Assembly (NCBI GenBank): GCA_001695595.3
Contig: MBPM02000079.1
Span: 1-64,000, forward strand
DNA: 64,000 bases
Direction of reading: 5' to 3'
Source: Plasmopara viticola
Lineage: Eukaryota; Oomycota; Peronosporomycetes; Peronosporales; Peronosporaceae
The position numbers and the translations under genes were made by a program. Positions 39,401 through 53,045 of the stretch are shown one piece after another (within the stretch, counting starts at the first letter, position 1; every line of letters starts with the position of its first letter). The notes beneath the pieces were generated by a model that saw only the letters and a program-made list of their open reading frames with translations, ran no database searches and was not told the origin of the DNA.

Positions 39401-42400
39401 CTTACCTGTTTTCTCAAGAAGTTATTAAAAATGCGGCTGTAGCCAGACAAAAAAAGCTTTTAATTTTGGGGGGTCTGAGCAAAAAACATATAGAAACCAA
39501 ATCTGCCGCAATTGCGTATTGTTCGATGTTTACACAAAGTCAACTGGTTCTCAAAACATCAGAAACATACCTTAGTCGGCTCATATGGCTTTTCAGAGCT
39601 GACTAATCTTCTACAAAGCGGCTATGAACAACTACCTGCTTTATTAAAAGCCCGCTATAGTTAAAACAGCCGAAAATGGACTTTTAAAACCCCTTGTAGT
39701 ATCACTAACTACCCCCATCGCATAACGCCAGGCACTTTTACTGCTTCCAAACCTTCTTATTTTAAAATATTTGTAGCCAGCTACCAAGTTGAGGGCACTA
39801 TATTACCTACGATTAGACATGTTGTTGCGCAACATGTCCTTTTTTGGCATAGTTGTGCAGGTAATGTTGCATCGTTTAGTTTATTATACGCAAACGATAG
39901 ATGTCACTGTCCTTTTAATCTTGATAAACAAAAAGCTGGTTGTCAGAGTATTACGTGAACATCGTTATACTCATGCTGCCGCTTTTCTCAGGCAGTCAAG
40001 TAAATGTTAAAGCTTACACTTTGCCAGTACGGGTAGGATTTGTAAGAAAGCTGACGCGTGAGTTGCGAGATTGATTTTAGAAAGCTATGTCGACCAATGA
40101 TCGTTAATTGATGCAAATTGAGGAATATGTGCGTTCCAGAGACATAAAATTATCTTTTTGTCGTTTGGATTAACGACCTAGGCCGAATTTGCTAGATCCA
40201 TCGTCAACTGAAGCAGACTGTCTGCCCACAGTACAGTTGGCGGTTGGCTATGTGACTCGCACCGCTCCGTACTAATGCAGGGTATCGTATCCCTCTATAT
40301 TTATTCACTTTCTGGACAACGGATCGGGCGAGATAGTAAAACATTTTTCGTTTAAAAATTACTACAGCAATACAGACCATGGCGTCGAACGATATGCCCA
40401 TCAACTTTGCTCACCGTGACGGCCTTACAAAAAACATCTTATATGTGGCGTGTACTTACAGTACTTGGTCCTAAACGTGCTATTGTCTTGGCACAACCTT
40501 ACAGCGGCTATGCGCGTGCTTTTATTAGGCCTTCTAAAAAAATTGTACATGGCGTTGTACGGAGCTGGTGGCTTGAACCAGCTCTAAACAAGCACCTTTA
40601 TTTAATTTTAAGTACCTTTACAACTACGGCTACCATTTTTGAGAAAAAATTTAACATCCAAAATCTCATACACGCAGCGAAAAGGGTGTCTGGTCATACC
40701 TGCTCATTAGCTTGAGTGTCGATGCACGTTCTATTGTTCAGCACAAAACGTGACTAGGACCAATGCTCACGTCAAGAGCGCTTCTGTTTTCTACCAAAGG
40801 TAAGTTCATGACTAACATAACCTCTTGTCAAAAAGCAAGTAGATGGCATCCAAAATCTCAAGAAAATTTGGTGTTCTTGCCACGCATTTCTCTATCTTGT
40901 GCATATGTCCAAGACCACGCAGCGCCCGACGTCGATAAAGCCGACCGTCATTGCACATCAATCAATTAAAAGTGTAGGTAAGTGATGTCGCAATGCGAAT
41001 ATTTGAAATGTCTCTTAGTTTGTGCTCGTAGAGCCTCAGCATATGGCTGAGCTCCTATGACAATAGAGAATCTAGCTAAAGGGCTGTATATACGAAGTCG
41101 AGAAGACGAATGCATACTCCTTTGCGCTGACAAATGGGAAGACAGCTCTCTGAAGCTCATCAGGACGTCGACAAATGCTGCGGTCTGCTGCCAAGAATAA
41201 TGGAATTAGATTTTAGTGACCGATAGTGCGAACGAATCAATGGCCATTTGATTCGGCCACACTTTGATCTGCCGTTGCAGACAATAAAGGCCAGTAGCGA
41301 TAAGCACCCAGTTAGGCCTACGGGGCTGCAATTGGTCGTGATATGTCAATTATTGAACCTGGCGCCGAAGGCAGTTCAGCCACGATTGGTAGATATCATC
41401 TCAGAGAAATGATTGACGAATGCTCGCATGCTGTTTAGTAGCACGAACGTAAATATTTTTCTTGTCGGCATAGTTGAGTTTAAAGAAAGCCGACACCTAG
41501 CTTCATGATTCTCACCCTCCCCGTGCCTTATACATGTCAAATTTGTCCATCAGTGCCACTTCTATCGCCTCCTTTGTTCATTTAACATACGGCCGCCTCC
41601 TTTGAGGTGGTCGGATGTAAAATGAATACCTCTGCTCGGGCCGAGCCCATGCACAGACCGTTACTGCGACATTTGTCTAAACGGACGATTTGACATCTTA
41701 GCCAGGGAAGTCAGGAGCTTTTGTGTTAACCAAATCAGCTTTCTTTATCCTTAGAGATTTGCGAGAAAGCGTGTTCTTATATAATTTGCTTTGATGGGTG
41801 GCACGAAATTTTGTGTGTCAGATCACGCTGCAGGTTATGCCAAGTGTGATATGCTGTAGCAGCTGGTACTTTGCACTTTAGTGGCTCCTCCACCGAGCTT
41901 TTGAGACAGCCCACACTACTCCTTGTTGAGTCATTGGCTGTTTAACTTCTCGCTGTTGAGCCGCTCTTTGTGCTCAAATGCTGTAGCACGGTACCACGGA
42001 AAATCGTTGCAGTTGATGTACACCTTAGTCGGTATAACTGATCCTCTTTTTTGAAATGAAGTGATACACTACTTGCCCCAGGTCATACAAGACGGACTGA
42101 TTAGCTCGAGCTCTATCATAATACTAAGAAGGTGCAACATTTGGTTAAACACAATTGGATGCGAGTCTACAACCATTTTCTAGCTGCTTCCTGCGAGCAT
42201 CGCTTTGTCGGCTACGCGACTCGAGCTTCTTCCCTCGACACTATCGATGCCTGTCTCTGACAATTTATCATACGACGTATTAGCCGACTTAGTTCAGTAT
42301 TTGCAATACAAAAGGTTTTGCTTTCAAGCATGAGTGGGTCCATGTAAAACAAAGCTTCGCTTAATGCAATTTTGCGAAGGACACCCAAAGCCTTTGAACT

Positions 42401-45400
42401 CCAATCCATCCAAACCGTACGTAAAATCTCACATTCGTGTTAAAGAACAAATGATTTTTAAAGCTATCAGGGTCGAGAAGCTTTACACCTAAATTCACCC
42501 ATATTTTACCCTTCTGTCGCCACACAAACAGCGACAATGTATTGTTGGTGTACTCGTAGAGATTTGACACTGACGAAGTCTTTTTGATAGTGTAACGCCG
42601 AGTATATTTGCTTCACGCCCTAGGGTCGACGAGACATGAATGGCTTACGATTATCGAGACGGTTGCCATATCAATTAATAAGTCAGGATCCAAAGCTTGA
42701 TCCGTGCAATGGACCCTATTGTCATTCAATCTATTGACAGAAACTAGCTTGCTCTCAACACACTGGCCTACACCATCAAATGCTTCACATCCCCCACTGC
42801 AAGCCATACGACTGGTAGATCATATAGATTTGAATCCTGGGACTTTGACGAAATAGATGTAGGAGACACTTCAGTCGCAAACGGTGTATATTATTTGGGA
42901 GAACATTGACAAATGTCCATTCTCTGGTCAGCGTCTTGGAGGTTTATCTCCTCATCATCAACATAGCTGAAGTCTATGGTGACCGGACATTCTGATAGAC
43001 TCTAGCTCTATATAGTTCCATATCCATGTCGCCTGAAAGCCGAAATTAATATTTAATGTTAATGTCACAACCTCCTCAAAGAGGCTAGATGTACACGTAA
43101 TACCTTTTTTCGGGCCTCACTCGTTTGCAAATCATCCACAAAGCTGGCTGAATTTTTCTAGGAGAGGGTTGCCGATCTGTGAGCTCCAGGACAAAAAACA
43201 TATGTTCTCTTTCTATCCTGGTAAGTTTATAGGAAGAGGGGTCGCCTATGCTACGTATAGCCGCGGTTAGAATATATAATGTCGGCAGACGTCTTAGCTT
43301 GCTCCAGAAAGACGCTTCCCGAACCGGTATCGCACGGAAATGCCCATTTTTGTGCTCGCCTACCGAGCTTCAAATCGACTAGAGTCACTGTTTGTATAAT
43401 AATATGGCCGACAACGCCAGAATTATCCATTTTATTCAGAGTCGGAGATTCTCCCATCGCTTCTTCCCGTGTACTTCACGTCCACAATTGTTTTCGGCAA
43501 GTATTCTGCCTTGGACGCATCAATTAAATGACTTCGTCATCTTCTATAGAAGATGCTATGATAAAGCGCATTCATTTCTGGAGAGCGCCTCAAGACGCAC
43601 GTATTCGCAGTGAACACTTGTGTTACTTCGAAATTATACCAAACCGTCAGCCTACTAAGCCCGTCTTCGTATTTCGAGACAAGTAAGCCTTCTCACAGAG
43701 ATCCAAATTAATCGTAAGCCAACGGTAAAGATTATCAGGTTCCTCAGATCTGCTGATGTGGCTTTTGGGCAAAAGCCACGCGCACAATCGAGCCAGAAAA
43801 CTGAGCAGGTCCTCGGAGTCTCGCCGACTGCTTGCAGAACTAGGCAAGCAGCCGCAAGTGCCAAGGTGCGTTTTTGTGAATTTTTTGCAAATCCACATCT
43901 CCTCGCAGCCGAAGGTGGACATATAGTTGCATTTGTAATTTAAATGGCAAAGCCTGCGCTCAACTCATCCTGACAGCAAATGTGCTCGAACTAGGAAAAT
44001 AGATGCAATCATGACATTTGAGTTTAGACGTCCCGCTTGGCTCTTCTCATACTCCATAGACCACAATTTTGCCAACTATGGTCCTTTAAAAGGTCCTTGC
44101 TTTCAAACTCTGACTGCGTCTAGGTCCATATTGCGAATGCCTCGTTTTCTGCACACCCAAAGGGCCTAGGAATTGATGCTTCTTTAACAGCTCAAGCACT
44201 TTTGATCTGAGATGCGCAATTGGTAAGACATTGCATGTCCCAATCTGGCACGGAAAAATAATTTTCTTCTATCCTATCATAGTACAGCTATGTATGTATG
44301 AGTACGCGCTACGACCTTTGAAGTGTGTTGTGGCTGTACGTGTGACTCAGTTTCATAAAGCAAGAATCGCTCGGTACCGCAATAGACTTTTTGCGTTTGA
44401 GAAAATCTAAAATCTTGTTCGCGCTCCACCATACTGCTTCGACCAGTTTTATGCGCTGTCAATGCTATGCGCTCTCCTTGCCGGCTGTGACTTTACTTTT
44501 GACATTCATTAAATCTGGGCTTTGACGTAGCGCATACTAAGATAAGAAAGTTACATTTTACCTTGATAATCTGAGGGACGTTGTAATTATTTGATGCTAA
44601 GGTTGAATTTGGGTTGTCTGATACACAATAGGCATCTGACGTACTCAAATGTCAAAGTTGCTTTTAGTGACTATCAGCTGAAGCATCATTTGGGAAATAG
44701 TAAATACTTTTGATTTAGCAATTAGGGTCCAGGAAGACCTTTAATCAGCCAATTAGATTTTAGAAACCTTGTTGTGGGCTAAAATTCTGGCTTAGTCCAA
44801 TGCCAAAGGTAATTATAATCACAATGCTTGGTGTAATACGTGCCTTAAGTGTAATACATACGAGCATATGTTACTAACTCTTTCTTTAAGCGTTACAGTA
44901 TCGAGCAGCCGAATTCAAGTCTTATTACAGTTTAATTTGATTCTTTCGAAACGTGCAAAAATGAGCAAATTTTTCGAATTAACCGCGTTTGTGATTATCT
45001 GCAAAAAGCTGAACAGATTATTAGCACGCTCACTTACGCTTAGGGGAGCATTATTCATCTGGACATATGGTGTGACGATGTATTAGACATCATTAATAAT
45101 TTTTTTAAAGCCTAGTACTGAAGGTCCAGAGAAGCTGTACATGGTTTTGGGACCATTGTCTATGCATTTTGCATAGAACTACTATCTCACATGGAAAAAA
45201 GTTGTAAAATATTTTAATCGCAGAAGTTCTACCCATAACATCTACATATTTTGAATTGTATAGGCCGTTAACATTTAAAACAATACGGCTACTTTTCAAT
45301 TTGGGCTGATGGGAACCTTCGACTTGTTCTTGCTTTAGTGGCTTGAGACTTGCTCTCAAGCTTTATGTGATTTTTGCTGCCACTGGTGGCACTTGTACCC

Positions 45401-48400
45401 AATCATTTTGAGGGTCTGAATGACTATTCATGTGAGAGTATAATGCAAGCGATTGGTTTTCTTAGAGCATGCAGAAAGGGAGTAATAAGTAGACGTTTTT
45501 ATTCGGATGTGGTTTAGTGCAAAGCCTGGTTTTGCGAGGCTCCAAACGCGACAAATGCGCGTCTGTAGACGCTTCCTAGCTATAAGTGCGCTATGTTTGA
45601 GCATCAATAGCGCAGTCGCTTGACTCTCAAATGTCGTATATAAAGCCTATTGCACCGTTTAGGATAAAACTCCTAACAGCAAGAGCTAAGTCTGTCAGGC
45701 AATGAACCTCTGTCTCTTGTCGGAGAGATCGAGATAAGTAAAAACATACGCATCGTTCCGATCAGTGCAACAGAGACTAAACATATCTAACTCGACTGAC
45801 AAGCAACATTTACGTGCAATACCTCACGACCAGCGTAGCTAGAAATCTGGCTGACGTGAGTTCCTCCAGCGCTTAACAAAAACGACCGCTTCAATCTATG
45901 CTCTCTTATGACTTGTCATGACAGAAAAATGAGCTAATAATCTTCGATTTTTGTCTTCATAATTTACTGGCAAATATTACTGTGGTTTCCTTCTAGAACG
46001 CGGCCGCCTTTTAAATGGATTGCGCAAAGGGGCGGTCTGAACGAATTTATTCTGAAGATATACGATCTTATCAAAGACGCCATGGGATTGTCATTGCATA
46101 ATTAGGTGGAATATATAAGATATCAAAGTTGCTTCAGCAGACTTCGAAAGGGCTTTCCACATCCTGAGTTTCGGACTGCCAGTCAACGGAAAGCATTCTC
46201 CTGTAACTTAAGCTGCTGAGGGTTTCACTTTGTGTACGACTAACTACAGTTGATCGTTGCATAGTGATGACTGCTTGATGAATTGGGTATGTCAGACAGG
46301 CCTTTGGACGGACGGCGGCATGAAACTCACTGGGTACCAAACTAACGGCGTCTGTGTAAAAGAAAAAAAAATACCTTTCACTAGGCTACATGTGACGATA
46401 TGGCTACGTAAACCCTGTTCACAATGCCTCTACTTTCCTATTTTTGCATTAATTCTGTAGCGGCTTGTAATTCTGCTGTAGCAAATGCCAATCAGATTTC
46501 TCAAGTCCCAGATATATCGTATAAGTAATGCGCAAAAGCCGTCTGTATGCCCACCTCAAATGTTAATCTTTTGTGTAGGTGCGGGGCTGCTAGGTGCATA
46601 AAGACGGTGTCGGTGTTGATTCGGAAACAAAATTTTTGTTTGTGTACGGTCAGCACTTAATTTTCCGACTGCATCGCGATAGCAGCTTTAGGGGGCAAGT
46701 TGTCTGCACAGATACGCGTTAGAAAGCACTAGATTAACACAGCCCTCGTCCTTCCTACTAAGATACGATGCCACGTAGTCAAGGTACGCTAAGCACCAAG
46801 CTATATTAAATGTCAAACATTTCGGCAAAGGTTTTTTTTAAATTACTTCCGGCAGACTGAAATTTTTCACTTGGTCGTTGACGCAAGTGGCTTACGCTCT
46901 GATGCAATTTTCTTACGATAAATTGAAAGCGCATTGTGAGCTTTTACTAGCTACAGAGAAAGTCCATTACATAATTCTCGGCTCATGACAAGCCGATCTT
47001 TTCCATGTAATTAACTTAAAATGATTCACTTTCGGGAAACAGCTTATTGTTACACCGACCGCGTGCTGCTGGAAGCAGAGGCAAAAAGTCCTCACCTGTA
47101 TTAGTGAGCGAACTGGAGTCTTTGATTCTTTCTGGAGTAGAGATTCGTGGCACATAGAAAATTGAGCATCAACTACAACTTATAAGGCTCAATCACAAGG
47201 TGACTCAGCAATATCTTGACGCTGGCAAAATGCCAAGCCAAGTGCTAAGAGGTCAAGTTTTGAGCACGGACAACCAGACAATTCTAATATGAGGCCAAAC
47301 GGCTGTATATTGCTTGCAAATCGCCCGTTGCATTCAATTTTATAAATCAACAATTTGTCTGAGCAATTCGGATTAGTACAATGAGCCCTGTGCAGCAAAT
47401 TAGTTGCACCACTTCGTCTCAAGCTCATGGCGACCGTGATAGTGCATCTACTTTACAGCGCGCTCTACATCGAAGTGAAGATCGCCTTGGTGGGCAGGAA
47501 GCATTGAAAACGATCGCTCCTTACGTCTTCTTTACGTGCACATCATTTTTTTGCGTGAATAAGTGTACATCTTTTGATTTTGGGATGGGCCTCGACGGTC
47601 AGACACCTCAGTCTTATGGTCAATATAATGGGGGCTATGAGCATCCGTACTTCCATTTTCAGCAAATTTGAGAGCGAAGGAAACAAATTTCTACGGCGCT
47701 GGAGAAAGGAAATGTCCCACATAAGGCGCAAAGTCCAGAAGATCGAAATATATCTTACGATGCTTCTTATAAAATTTAGGATGAGTCGCATCGTCTTTAA
47801 AATTATTAAAGTATGCAGTTGCATGCATTTCAGGGACCGTAAAACGATTGACAAAACGACGTTTTAAATTGTTCATTATTGCTAGGCACACCCTCGACTA
47901 GTAACAACTATTAATTTCTCCCTTATATGAAAATTTGAATATTCTTTTCTTTGTCTGTTCAAAATCTTTTTGTTTATCCAGGTCAAATGCATTTTTCCTG
48001 CAAATAATAATCATTTGATTGTTTTCTACGCTGGTAGACTTCATTCATATTCATGACATGAAAGAAATGATTCTTTTCAGCTTCTATGTATTGCTCCTGG
48101 TAGTAGTTGAGCTTCTAGAAGCTCACGATCCTCCTAGATATAACCCATTCACATTTAAAGGGTTTTAAGCCCATTGTGTAAGTACGGTGCAAGTAGCTCC
48201 AACAGAGCATATCGATCTAAATGTTGTCATGCTCGAGCTCACTGGCAATCGTGAAGGCCCGAAACATCTTGCTAGGTGATATATAATCAATTTATCGTTA
48301 CGGTATATTAATGCAAGCCATACTCTGCTTACATAATATATAGAAGAAAGGGTGAGTGGATTAAAACAACTCCTCGCAGGCTGCCAAAAGCTATAGAGAT

Positions 48401-50582
48401 GGCGAGTTTGTCAATTTAAAGCATGTGATGGGGTCAAAAAGGACAGACGTTCGGAATGACACGTGACTTTCTAATGTCCAACTGTTTGCTGTCTCTAGTA
48501 CTTACGCGACTTTTGCTCTACTTCTAGGCTTTTGATAAATGAGAAGGTCGTTATTGTATATATGACAAAGGCTTAAGATCGCTTTAGGTATTTCTCAATT
48601 TTTTGTAATCTATATATTCCAGTAGAGACCAAAAGCCATCATTCATTATAGCTCCCTCAAGCTAAATTAAAGTAGAAATAGCTACGCTGACTCTGGAATG
48701 TCTCTCTACATCCTCTATCATAAAGGCTCGGATCATATAAAATATGTGTTAAGGTAATGGTTGCTATGGTTGCTATATGAAAAGCTGGTCTGGTCATTAC
48801 AATGACGAAAAAGGCAGCAAATAAAGCTACCAGTCAACATGACCCCAAGAATATTGCTTTTGTAACAAAGCTTTATAAAACGAAAACCGGTCTATGCACC
48901 AAAGGCTGCGTCTGCACCTTGGGCAAACTTTCAGAAGTGATTTGCTTGCAAAAACTTTTCCGCTGGGTCAGCAAAGACTTGAAAGAATTTCTGCTCTCGC
49001 TTCGATAGAAAACCCACAAAATTCGTTTGCCTTTACCCGAGCTTGACAGATTTCTTTGTTGCAGGCGATGGAAAGGATAAGAACCGCCATGAGTGCTTTG
49101 GTGAGCGGTTGCTTGGACCTTAGCCTACTTGGAAAATGATAGAGCTGGCAATTGGTAGCAAAATTTGTCAAAACGGCTCTATCGCACAAAAAAAAATTAT
49201 CTTTATTAGACCTGTTGCCAGCCCTTCCAGCCTTGAGAAATGTATCATACGTAAAAAGTACTATAGTCATAGCGATACTTAGTGGTAGAGACTCTGTATG
49301 GGATTGTCTCATTGGTAATGTCACTAGCTTAGGGTGTACTTAAAGACGACAGCTCATGGTACTTTTCCACGGTTATGCCTATAACCCAAATGGTCAGCGA
49401 AGTTGTAGGTGAGATGCATCGTCGGGTATCGACGCACGTCGTCGCCTCTACCGACGATTACCTATTCTCGGTTCAACAAATCGGACATAGAAGGCCTTTC
49501 ACAGGGGAGTTACTGACTGGTGCAGTAATGGCGCTGAATAGAAGGCTCATCTGCTTTGCAATGTCGCGATGAACAATAATATTTCTCGTTTATGCTGAGC
49601 CAAATTAGGAGTGACCCTTAGAGATAATATTACCTACCATTACTTAGTACCTGCACCAAGCTTAGCAAGCTTTTTCAAATTACAAACCAGTGGGTAACCA
49701 TTTTTCCTAATATGTTGCGAGGAAGCAAAAAGCTTGGGTGGCGAACTAGGGAAGCGTAACTAGTTATGCCGATTTTTTTAGTTCGTTCTTATTTAATTAA
49801 GGCATGCTCGAAAGCATCAACTTGGATAGTATTTTTGGAATAACTGTCGTAATTGTGGCGTGCAACTCAGAGTGCGTTTTATCTTTTTCGCGCGAACAGC
49901 AATCACAGGCGTATGCGCACTCAGTCTTCTTGCGGTATAATTATAGCTCAAATGGTTTCAGCTTTAAAGCGCTTTACCTTTCCTTCATCCTGTTGTTTGC
50001 ATTACGACACGCTGGCTTGAATTGTAATTTTAGTATTCAATAGGATTTAAAAATGCTCATCAAACGCAGCCAGTCTAAAAACTAGCTTGTTGTTAGTAGA
50101 TACGAGCGACGTACTTTTGCTGTTGTATCCGCATAGACACACCTGCCATGTTAAGGAAATTTACGCTTGCACACCGGCATCAGATCAGAAGAAAGGTTTG
50201 AGCAGGGCAGGGCGGTAGTAGGCGACTCTGGGCTTGCTTAATGGGAAAATACTGTAGCCGTCGTACAAATACTCGAGAAAACAGGATAAAGAATATATAG
50301 TTATAACCATTAATTTCCTGGCAACAAGTCCAACGTTTTTAGTTTAGCAAATCAAATAGTGATGACTCAATAAAAAGAGCAAATAGCGTGTCTGTTGCGT
50401 AATCAATACAAAATTTTCGTCACGCTGGACGAAAACTCTGAAATGAATCCTTAAATTCTATGCTGTAATATATTTAGGCAAAACTATGAATCGAGATTTG
50501 ATAAGGTTGATTATAAGAAAACATCGCCCTCACAAACTATACGTTCGTAAATGGCTGTGGCTTAGCGACCCGACAGGGAGAA
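33441..50582. other. Gene desert of about 17 kb
   Basis: No gene, RNA gene or recognisable mobile element on either strand. The open frames are short (mostly under 100 codons), lie in all frames, and show no domain motif or compositional signal. Presumably decayed intergenic or transposon-derived DNA. Confidence 0.55.
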
Positions 50583-50990
50583 ATGTCCTCAAATGGCGAA
50601 GTGTCCTTGAAACGCTCTCTAGAAGATGATGGGGAGAAGAAAGTGTACGATCAAATGTAGATGCTGGCGGTGTATGCCAGCGACAACCTCCATTGATTTC
50701 GACTGGAAGCGCGAGCGGGAGTTCAACGATGCCAACAATCAAGCCGTCGATGGAGAAATCCTATCTGCTCCCAATTTAGATTCATTGGCTCAATGAGGCA
50801 GTGCTTGACTACGCTTGAGTTGGAACGGCTGAATGATCTGGCACAACATGCCTACCGTGCGCTAGATCGAAAGCAATTGTGCTGCTAGCCAATATGGGCT
50901 GGACGTCATTCATGAACTTTTTATACCTTTAGGCTTGAGCGAACACTATGAAGGACCGTGCTTAAATTGCTTCGACATTCTTCACCTTGC
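50583..50990 (+). pseudogene. Possible gene fragment of unknown type
   Basis: Several short in-frame pieces look coding: an ATG at 50583 followed by a 25-residue stretch (MSSNGEVSLKRSLEDDGEKK then four more and a stop), then IDFDWKREREFNDANNQ... ending at a stop near 50796, then LELERLNDLAQHAYRALDRK. Charged, helical-looking composition and repeated codon bias suggest a decayed or intron-split gene. I do not recognise the family. Confidence 0.3.
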
Positions 50991-51744
50991 GAGCTACTGT
51001 AGCCATTAAAGGTTCCCAATGTCAAGTTCATTATTGTGGTTTTTTGCATAACAAATTTTTTTCAAGTATTTTTTGTTGACATACTATGGGGCAATGGCCA
51101 ACTGCAAGCCAAAATACGATCTCGAAGAAAATGAATAATTTAACAATAATAAAGTCAAATTGCGATTGATCAGGGTTAAAAAGCTCTAGATTTTTATTCT
51201 ACACATAGGCTTCAGAGTTGGATTATCTTTTAAACATCATTTCAATCGTGACAAAGAGCGAGCATCATGAAGGTCAGTGCAAGGATGACTTAATTTCTCT
51301 TCACTGTGCGAGCTCAGAGAGATTCCCATTGTCAAATTCATCACTCCTTCATGCTGCAAATGTGCACTAGACGCTGAAAAGCATATTGTTTATATACAAC
51401 AAGATCAAGTTGGTCGTAAGAATCAGATAGGAGCGAAAGACTTTGATGGAATGTTATCAACATCAGCCTTGGAGGCATTCAGTTGAACTATGCATATTTA
51501 AATCATCACCTTCTCAAGCGACACACATAACACAACAATAATAGATAAGTGAGCTCAGTTGGAAGGCAGCAGAAAGTGCTTTGTTTTCAGCGGTAACACG
51601 ATGATCACCTCAAACATATACATATATCATCTCTTTCATCCTCACTCAAAATATACAAGTACGAAGGAGTAAATGCGAGCTCAGGCAGTATGAATACAAC
51701 AGCAGTCCACATGGAGCAATTGCTTCTCGGAAGGTGTCCTAAGT

Positions 51745-52073
51745 GTGAATGTCATCTTCACCCGCACACATAATCCACACTCGGCAAATAGACGTACAGG
51801 AACTCACCTTGCTTGCATTCGTTTTGATTTGGAGAGGATCGATCAAACTAGCACCAACGTCCTGGCAAAAGAACGTCGGGTCTTTCAGGTGTACTCAGCG
51901 TCGGTCGTATGGGGAAAGAAGTTTGTCCTATCATCTCGATCACACGGGGCATTGAATGCGAGGTTTATAATGAAAACGATATCCTGGTAGAGGAACTCAA
52001 TGCTGAGGCTGAAAGTCTGGAAATGGCAAACACGCATCGCCAATGGACAGGCGAATCCACAGCCATCCATTAA
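51745..52073 (+). pseudogene. Possible gene fragment of unknown type
   Basis: One frame reads IRFDLERIDQTSTNVLAKER then RVFQVYSASV; after a frame change near 51905 another reads GIECEVYNENDILVEELNAE followed by more Glu-rich sequence to TAA 52071-52073. The composition looks protein-coding but the frame is broken and I do not recognise the protein. Confidence 0.3.
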
Positions 52074-53045
52074 ATGGTTGAGTGTAAAAACCAGTTCTCT
52101 TCAAGTAAAATGTCTCTCGCGGTAGTTTTGCAAAAATGATTCATTCAAATTCAAATATATAAACTACAATCGCTTAACGCATAGACGAGGCGCATCACGT
52201 AATTTAAAAACTCACGCCATGAGCAAACTTTCTAAAAGCAATCACTCTGATTTTTCGAAGAATACCCATTATTCGTCGTTTTGAGCACTTAAAGAACACT
52301 ATTGGGCATAACATTAGGCTGTGAAGACTAAATTACCCGAGAACAAATTGCAAGTACTGTCTCGGCTAGCTTGATATCCCAAGAATGTCCTCTATCACGC
52401 CAATTGGGCTTGCTAGAGGATGTACAATAAGTAACTATGCATGCAAGAAACGACGTCAAAAGCATTTACTGGTCCGAACTTACCTTCGGTTTATTGACAA
52501 CTAGCTGGTAATTATCTCAGGTGTTAAGAGACAATAAAGCGCAGTATCACGACGTTTTTACACAATATTATATTTTCTAATCTGAATTCTTGATAAGGAA
52601 CTAAGCAATTTAGGGAGGGCTTTATCCGCGAGACAGAATTTTGGAGCTCAATTTATATAAAGCTCGGCTAAATGTAACGCCACGTTTCGTCCCTAGTATC
52701 ACGTTTAATAAGTAAAGGAAAGGGTGTGTTTCATCCTTCTTTGCTTTGATACAAAATTGGTCAGGCAGCAAAAAAGGCTGCTAGTCAGCCAGATCATTTA
52801 GCGATGACCAAGGCAATCCTAAAGAAGATTGCGAAAGTCCGAGCTCCTTTATTAGAAGCGATGCGATTCGTAGATCGCGGACTCCAAAAATTAGTATTAG
52901 TCCTGATACCAAGACTAAATATTACTCTCTTATATCCAAATGTGCAAAAATCCTGATTATCGAGGTCCGTGCCATTTCACGTATGTTTTATAATTAACAG
53001 AAAGGATTCAAAGTTGCACCATACCCCACCAACCTTCTGTCAAAT
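52074..53045. other. Upstream region of the sphingosine kinase-like gene
   Basis: Non-coding; no repeats or genes recognised. It contains the promoter of the downstream gene, but I cannot mark a specific core element with confidence. Confidence 0.45.

Noticed and set aside
42820..42850. tRNA B-box-like word GATTTGAATCCTG
   Set aside because: No acceptor stem or A box at the right distance.
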